24,262 nt of DNA from an uncultured Solimonas sp. (GTDB lineage Bacteria > Pseudomonadota > Gammaproteobacteria > Nevskiales > Nevskiaceae). Made by a program: the position numbers and the translations under genes. Positions 18,626-24,262 of the stretch are shown piece after piece (position 1 is the first letter of the stretch; every line of letters begins with the position of its first letter). The notes beneath the pieces were generated by a model, which made no database searches, had not been told where the DNA came from, and worked only from the letters and a program-made list of their open reading frames with translations. The stretch lies in contig CAMLDZ010000042.1 of the NCBI GenBank assembly GCA_946478985.1, forward strand, positions 1-24,262. The letters are read 5' to 3'.

Positions 18626-19791
18626 CAGCGGCGCAAGGTCTGAGCGGCGGGGTCTTCGGCCATTCGCAGATTCTTCACCGCTTCATCGTCCATCAGGTTC
18701 TGCCGTGCCCGTGTCGACTCCAGCTTGATCTTGAGGCGCAGCTCGTTCTGCGAATCTGCATTGCGGATCGCCTCCTCGTAGCTGACCAGCCCGGCCTCGA
18801 ACAGGTGGAACAGGCTTTGGTCGAAGGTGACCATGCCTTGCTCGTTGGAGCGGCTCATGACGTCCTTGAGGCCGTGCACGTTGCCCTTGAAGATCATGTC
18901 GGCGACCAGCGGCGAATTGAGCATGATCTCGATCGCCGCGGCGCGGCCGCCGGACTCCTTGCGCACCAGGCGCTGCGAGATGATCGCCCGCAGGTTGAGC
19001 GACAGATCCATCAGCAATTGCTCACGCTTCTCCTCAGGGAAGAAGTTGATGACACGATCCAGTGCCTGATTGGCCGAGTTGGCGTGCAGCGTCGCCAGCA
19101 CCAGATGGCCGGTCTCGGCGAAATTGATCGCGTACTCCATGCCCTCGCGGGTGCGGATCTCGCCGATCAGGATCACGTCGGGCGCCTGCCGCAGCGTGTT
19201 GCGCAGCGCCGCCTCCCAGGAATACGAATCCGAGCCGACCTCGCGCTGCGTGATCATGCAGCCCTGATGCGGATGCACGAACTCGATCGGATCCTCGATG
19301 GTGATGATGTGGCCGCGCGAATTCTGGTTGCGGTAACCGAGCATCGCCGCCAGCGAGGTCGACTTGCCGGAGCCGGTGGCGCCGACCATCAGCACCAGCC
19401 CGCGCTTCTCCATCACGATCTTCTTGAGCTGCTCCGGCAGACCCAGATCATCGATCTGCGGAATATCGGTGTTGATGGTGCGCAGCACGCCGCCGACGCG
19501 GTTCTGCTGCACGAAGGCATTGACGCGGAAGCGGCCGATGCCGGGCGGCGCGATCGCGAAGTTGCACTCGTTGTTGGCCTCGAAATCCTTGATCTGCCGG
19601 TCGTTCATCAGCGCCCGCATGATGATCGCCGAGGCCTCCGGCGGCAGCGGCTTGTCGGTGACCGGCGTCATCTGGCCGTCGAGCTTGATCGCCGGCGGAA
19701 AGCCGGCGGTGATGAACAGATCCGAGGCGCCCTTCTGGCGCATCAGCGCGAGCAGTTGCTGGACCAGCTTGACGGCCTGTTCGCGATCCAT
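18625..19791 (-). CDS. pilU: Type IV pilus retraction ATPase PilU
   Basis: The 388-residue product agrees in length with Pseudomonas PilU (382). It has GASDLFITAGFPPAIKLDGQ (21-40), Walker A GATGSGKS (137-144), Asp box ITIEDPIEFVHP (163-174), Walker B DVILIGEIRTREG (205-217) and His box TGHLVLATLHANS (227-239). The PilU variants GEIRTRE and SPLVADMIFKGNVHGLKDVM replace the GEMRDLE and AIRNLIRE of PilT. The C-terminal extension after LRLKIKLES (to 388) is typical of PilU. Known role: an accessory retraction ATPase that works with PilT at the inner-membrane base of the pilus. It starts ten bases after the pilT stop. Confidence 0.93.
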   Translation of the reverse strand: MDREQAVKLVQQLLALMRQKGASDLFITAGFPPAIKLDGQMTPVTDKPLPPEASAIIMRALMNDRQIKDFEANNECNFAIAPPGIGRFRVNAFVQQNRVGGVLRTINTDIPQIDDLGLPEQLKKIVMEKRGLVLMVGATGSGKSTSLAAMLGYRNQNSRGHIITIEDPIEFVHPHQGCMITQREVGSDSYSWEAALRNTLRQAPDVILIGEIRTREGMEYAINFAETGHLVLATLHANSANQALDRVINFFPEEKREQLLMDLSLNLRAIISQRLVRKESGGRAAAIEIMLNSPLVADMIFKGNVHGLKDVMSRSNEQGMVTFDQSLFHLFEAGLVSYEEAIRNADSQNELRLKIKLESTRARQNLMDDEAVKNLRMAEDPAAQTLRR

Positions 19792-19801
19792 GCCGGCCTC
19801 C

Positions 19802-20845
19802 TCAGACGACGGTGAAATTGCGTGGATCGGCCGAGCGCAGCCGCGCCTCTTCCAGCGTGGTGACGCCGCGCTTGACCAAATCCTTGAGGCACTGGTCGAG
19901 CGTCTGCATGCCGTCCTTCTGGCCGGTCTGGATCGACGAATACATCTGCGCGATCTTGTTCTCGCGGATCAGGTTACGGATCGCCGGCGTGCCGATCATG
20001 ATCTCGTGGGCGGCGATGCGGCCGCCGCCCTTCTTCTTCAGCAGGGTCTGCGAAATCACCGCGCGCAGGCTCTCCGAGAGCATCGTCCGCACCATGTCCT
20101 TCTCGGCAGCCGGAAACACGTCGACAACACGGTCGATGGTCTTGGCGGCGGACGAGGTATGCAGCGTGCCGAACACCAGATGGCCGGTTTCCGCCGCGGT
20201 CAGCGCCAGCCGGATCGTCTCCAGATCGCGCATTTCGCCGACGAGGATGACGTCCGGATCCTCGCGCAGCGCCGAACGCAGCGCCTCGTTGAATCCGAGC
20301 GTGTCACGGTGCACTTCGCGCTGGTTGATCAGGCAGCGCTTGGATGGATGGACGAACTCGATCGGATCTTCGACCGTCAGGATGTGGCCGTACTCGTTCT
20401 CGTTGACGTGATTGACCATCGCCGCCAGCGTCGTGCTCTTGCCCGAGCCGGTCGGGCCGGTGACCAGCACGATGCCGCGCGGATACTCGGCGATCTCCTT
20501 GAAGATCGCCGGACACTTGAGATCCTCCAGGGTCTGGATCTTCGACGGGATGGTGCGGAATACCGCGCCGGCGCCGCGCATGCTGTTGAAGGCGTTGACG
20601 CGGAAGCGCGCCAACCCCGGGATCTCGAACGAGAAGTCGGTTTCGAGGAACTCGTCCCAGGCCTTGCGCTGCTTGTCGTTCATGATGTCGAACACCATGT
20701 CATGAACGGTCTTGTGCTCCAGCGGCGGCAGCTTGATGCGCTTGACGTCGCCATCGACGCGGATCATCGGCTCGATGCCGGCCGACAGATGCAGGTCCGA
20801 CGCGCCCTGTTGCACGGCAAACGTCAACAGCTGCGCAATATCCAT
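19802..20845 (-). CDS. pilT: Type IV pilus retraction ATPase PilT
   Basis: The 347-residue product (P. aeruginosa PilT has 344) starts MDIAQLLTFAVQQGASDLHL (1-20). It contains Walker A GPTGSGKS (130-137), Asp box LTVEDPIEFVHPSKR, Walker B DVILVGEMRDLETI (198-211), His box TGHLVFGTLHTSSA (220-233) and the PilT-specific AIRNLIRE (288-295), needed for retraction in characterised PilT. It depolymerises pilin for twitching motility. The ATG at 20845 fits the family start; the upstream in-frame extension of 15 codons is rejected. It is first of three tandem ATPase genes and divergent from the yggS homologue, the order seen in Pseudomonas. Confidence 0.97.
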   Translation of the reverse strand: MDIAQLLTFAVQQGASDLHLSAGIEPMIRVDGDVKRIKLPPLEHKTVHDMVFDIMNDKQRKAWDEFLETDFSFEIPGLARFRVNAFNSMRGAGAVFRTIPSKIQTLEDLKCPAIFKEIAEYPRGIVLVTGPTGSGKSTTLAAMVNHVNENEYGHILTVEDPIEFVHPSKRCLINQREVHRDTLGFNEALRSALREDPDVILVGEMRDLETIRLALTAAETGHLVFGTLHTSSAAKTIDRVVDVFPAAEKDMVRTMLSESLRAVISQTLLKKKGGGRIAAHEIMIGTPAIRNLIRENKIAQMYSSIQTGQKDGMQTLDQCLKDLVKRGVTTLEEARLRSADPRNFTVV

Positions 20846-20916
20846 GCGTGAGAGTCCAAGGCGTTGTTTAATGTCGGCCCGCTGCGGCAACCCCGACGAC
20901 GTTATCGGCTAATCCG

Positions 20917-21621
20917 ATGCCAGGCAACATGCTCGAAATCGAATCGCGATTGCGCGCCGTGCGCACCCGCATGGCCGCGGCCTGCGCCGCCGCCGGACGT
21001 GCGCCGGACAGCGTCGCGCTGCTCGCCGTCAGCAAGGGCGCCAGCGCCGAGGCGATCCGCGCGGCACATGATGCCGGGCAGATCGCGTTCGGCGAAAGCT
21101 ACGTGCAGGAGGCGCTCGACAAGCGGGCGCAGTTGCGCGATCTGCGGCTGGACTGGCACTTCATCGGTCCGCTGCAATCGAACAAGACGCGCGCGATCGC
21201 CGAGCAGTTCGACTGGGTGCATGGCGTCGACCGCCTGAAGATCGCCACGCGGCTCTCCGAGCAGCGGCCCATGCAATTGCCAGCGCTCAACGTGTGTGTG
21301 CAGGTCAACATCTCCGGCGAAGCCAGCAAATCCGGCTGCGCGCCCGAAGAGGTTCTGCCGCTGGCACAGGCTGTCGCGGCGCTGCCGAGGCTGCGGCTAC
21401 GCGGCTTGATGGCGATCCCGGCGCCGACACACGACGGCGACGATGAACGCGAGCCGTTTCGCGCGCTGCGCCAGCTGCTCGATCAGCTGCGGCGACACGG
21501 ACTTGAAGTCGATACACTTTCCGCCGGCATGTCGGACGACCTGGAAGCGGCGATCGCCGAAGGTTCAACGCTGATCCGCATCGGCACCGCCATCTTCGGC
21601 GCCCGCGCGCCCACACCCTGA
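20917..21621 (+). CDS. yggS: YggS/PLPBP-family pyridoxal phosphate homeostasis protein
   Basis: The 234-residue product is a single-domain PLP-binding TIM barrel: [14 protein letters not shown] with the cofactor lysine K40, [54 protein letters not shown], and the phosphate-binding end [20 protein letters not shown] followed by [10 protein letters not shown]. It has no known catalytic activity; family members keep free PLP and amino-acid pools in balance. A second ATG at 20929 (MLEIESRL) is an equally likely start, since neither has a clear ribosome binding site. It lies 71 bp from divergent pilT and 19 bp before rpiA. Confidence 0.95.
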   Translation: MPGNMLEIESRLRAVRTRMAAACAAAGRAPDSVALLAVSKGASAEAIRAAHDAGQIAFGESYVQEALDKRAQLRDLRLDWHFIGPLQSNKTRAIAEQFDWVHGVDRLKIATRLSEQRPMQLPALNVCVQVNISGEASKSGCAPEEVLPLAQAVAALPRLRLRGLMAIPAPTHDGDDEREPFRALRQLLDQLRRHGLEVDTLSAGMSDDLEAAIAEGSTLIRIGTAIFGARAPTP

Positions 21622-21640
21622 AGCCAGACCCATCATTGCC

Positions 21641-22306
21641 ATGAGCCAAGACCTCGCCAAGCGCCGCGCCGCCGAAGCCGCCCTCGCCTACATCGAAGCC
21701 GGCGAAGTGCTCGGCGTCGGCACCGGCTCCACCGTCAACATCTTCATCGACCTGCTCGCCGAAAAGGCACTGGTGCCGGACATCAAGGGCGCGGTGTCGT
21801 CGTCGAATGCGAGCACCGAGCGGCTCAAGAAGATCGGCATCCCGGTGCTGGATCTCAACAAGACCGGTTCGCTGTCGGTCTATATCGACGGCGCCGACGA
21901 GGCCAACAAGCACCTGCAGTTGATCAAGGGCGGCGGCGCCGCGCTGACGCGCGAGAAAATCGTCGCGGCGGCGAGCCGCAAGTTCGTCTGCGTGGCGGAT
22001 GCATCCAAGCGCGTCGACGTGCTCGGCCAGTTCCCGCTGCCGGTCGAGGTGATTCCGATGGCGCAGTCCTACGTCGGCCGCCAGCTGGTCGCTCTCGGCG
22101 GCAGGCCGGTACTCAGGGAAGGCGTGATCACCGACAACGGCAACGTCATCATCGACGTGCACGGCCTGCATATCGTCGATCCGGTCAAGCTCGAAACCGA
22201 GATCAACCTGATCGTCGGTGTCGTCTGCGTGGGCCTGTTCGCGCGCCGCGGCGCCGACGTACTGCTGATCGGCACGCCGGACGGCGTCGAGACGATCAAG
22301 CGCTGA
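21641..22306 (+). CDS. rpiA: Ribose-5-phosphate isomerase A
   Basis: The 221-residue product (E. coli RpiA has 219) has [19 protein letters not shown] (25-43), [11 protein letters not shown] (53-63), YIDGADEAN (81-89) and [14 protein letters not shown] (96-109), in which E105 matches the catalytic glutamate and K96 the substrate-binding lysine. It interconverts ribose-5-phosphate and ribulose-5-phosphate in the pentose phosphate pathway. It follows the yggS homologue after 19 bases and is probably cotranscribed. A GC-rich hairpin follows the stop. Confidence 0.97.
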   Translation: MSQDLAKRRAAEAALAYIEAGEVLGVGTGSTVNIFIDLLAEKALVPDIKGAVSSSNASTERLKKIGIPVLDLNKTGSLSVYIDGADEANKHLQLIKGGGAALTREKIVAAASRKFVCVADASKRVDVLGQFPLPVEVIPMAQSYVGRQLVALGGRPVLREGVITDNGNVIIDVHGLHIVDPVKLETEINLIVGVVCVGLFARRGADVLLIGTPDGVETIKR

Positions 22307-22317
22307 ACCAGTCGCGA

Positions 22318-22349
22318 CGGCGGCGCTGCACCCGACGCAGCCGCCGCCG
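22318..22349. terminator. GC-rich hairpin between rpiA and the small basic gene, possible terminator
   Basis: Arms CGGCGGCGCTGC and GCAGCCGCCGCCG pair with one bulged base around a 7-nt loop. There is no T-run, so intrinsic termination is uncertain, but it separates two converging transcripts. Confidence 0.4.
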
Positions 22350-22358
22350 CGAGCAGGC

Positions 22359-22504
22359 TCAGTGCACCTTGCGCGATTTTCCGGCGAGGTGCTCGGCCGA
22401 TTTGTGCGGTTTGCCACTGGCGCTGCCCGGCCCGAACCGCGGCTGCGGACCGTAGGTCTTCTGCGGCTGCTCGCGTTTCTTCGACGACTTTTTCTTGTGG
22501 TCAC

Positions 22505-22508
<4 letters not shown>
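22359..22508 (-). CDS. Small basic protein (49 residues) overlapping rhlE
   Basis: The frame reads [20 protein letters not shown], then [20 protein letters not shown], then LAGKSRKVH. It is rich in lysine, arginine, proline and glycine, has no hydrophobic segment and looks disordered. Its ATG overlaps the stop of the DEAD-box helicase gene in the ATGA manner, which argues for coupled translation and a real gene even though it is short. A role as an RNA-binding or helicase-partner peptide is a guess from charge and position. The codon choice is GC-rich like its neighbours. It resembles no family I recognise with certainty. Confidence 0.62.
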
Positions 22509-23899
<1,391 letters not shown>

Positions 23900-24077
23900 C
23901 TTGCAAAGCTCCCGAACGCCTGTGAGCGGCTCAAGCCACCGTACCGGTTCAGGACGCGTATTGCCTTTGGAGGAAGTGCGCGGAACGGATCCGCTGGCAG
24001 GCTCACGTTGGCTGTCTGCGCCATGATGGCGCCGTTTCCCGCACACCAACCGGAAGGCATGCACGTGAGTGGCGCGC

Positions 24078-24107
24078 AGTATAGCGGCGAGGCCCCATTT
24101 CACCTAA
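24078..24107 (-). promoter_or_regulatory. Candidate rhlE promoter with long leader
   Basis: On the minus strand TTAGGT (24102-24107) and TATACT (24078-24083) are 18 bp apart. A start near 24071 would give a 5' leader of about 170 nt before the rhlE ATG. Confidence 0.4.
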
Positions 24108-24164
24108 TCTTGCCGGACCACGCATACGCAAATCGCGTGCCGCCCCGATCCACCAGAGGTGTCC

Positions 24165-24262
24165 ATGAAGAAGCTGCTCGCCCTCGCCGCCTTGTCTTCG
24201 CTCGCCGCCGCGCTGCCTGCCCAGGCCGATACCTGGAAGGACCTGAAGAATTCCGCCAAGCA
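24165..24262 (+). CDS. N-terminus of a secreted protein, unidentified
   Basis: Only the first 32 codons lie in the window. They read MKKLLALAALSSLAAALPAQ then ADTWKDLKNSAK, a clear Sec signal peptide with likely cleavage after AQA (residue 21) and a hydrophilic mature start. AGAGGTG lies a few bases upstream of the ATG as ribosome binding site. The gene is divergent from rhlE. The family cannot be recognised from this much sequence. Confidence 0.75.
   Translation, partial: MKKLLALAALSSLAAALPAQADTWKDLKNSAK

Overview
The window reads as chromosomal DNA of a GC-rich gammaproteobacterium. The supporting evidence is the pilT-pilU tandem divergent from a yggS homologue, an ilvH-ilvC run followed by pssA, rplM-rpsI, a CCA-encoding tRNA-Gln, and uniformly high GC with dense antisense open frames. 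A Nevskiales/Solimonadaceae-like or related environmental lineage is plausible, but the sequence alone does not fix the genus. No insertion sequence, prophage, CRISPR array or integron was seen.

Layout. (1) 1-4691, branched-chain amino acid synthesis and lipid edge: the N-terminus of pssA, a small outer-membrane barrel gene, ilvC and ilvH all read leftward. The acetolactate synthase large subunit reads rightward from a shared 177-bp intergenic region, so the usual ilvBHC operon is split. The large subunit looks closer to the fungal Ilv2 type than to the common bacterial type. (2) 4741-16286, an acyl-CoA catabolic locus: a TetR gene and eight further rightward genes (biotin carboxylase, separate biotin carrier, carboxyltransferase, SDR, two crotonases, a Tat-exported NTF2-like protein, a CoA ligase) face a leftward pair (isovaleryl-CoA-dehydrogenase-type enzyme and a second SDR). 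A 19-bp perfect palindrome in the divergent promoter region is the likely TetR operator. (3) 16367-17387, tRNA-Gln, rpsI and rplM, leftward. (4) 17564-20845, three tandem PilT-family ATPases, leftward. (5) 20917-22306, yggS and rpiA, rightward. (6) 22359-23899, a DEAD-box helicase with a 17-glycine tail and an overlapping 49-codon basic small protein, leftward. (7) The start of a secreted protein at the right edge.

How the catabolic genes may work together (inference): the ligase activates a carboxylic acid to its CoA ester, the acyl-CoA dehydrogenase introduces a 2,3 double bond in a 3-methyl-branched chain, and the carboxylase (3-methylcrotonyl-/geranyl-CoA carboxylase family) carboxylates the gamma-methyl group. 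The two dienoyl-CoA-reductase-like SDRs and two isomerase-like crotonases would adjust double bonds. No HMG-CoA lyase is present, so this is not a complete leucine pathway. A longer branched or terpenoid-like acid is possible.

The points most worth a second look are the split alpha subunit of the carboxylase (two genes in the same frame separated by three in-frame stops), the unusual enzyme set of this locus including a Tat-exported NTF2-like protein, the third PilT-family ATPase, and the small basic protein coupled to the helicase. All assignments are from reading the sequence; no database search was possible.
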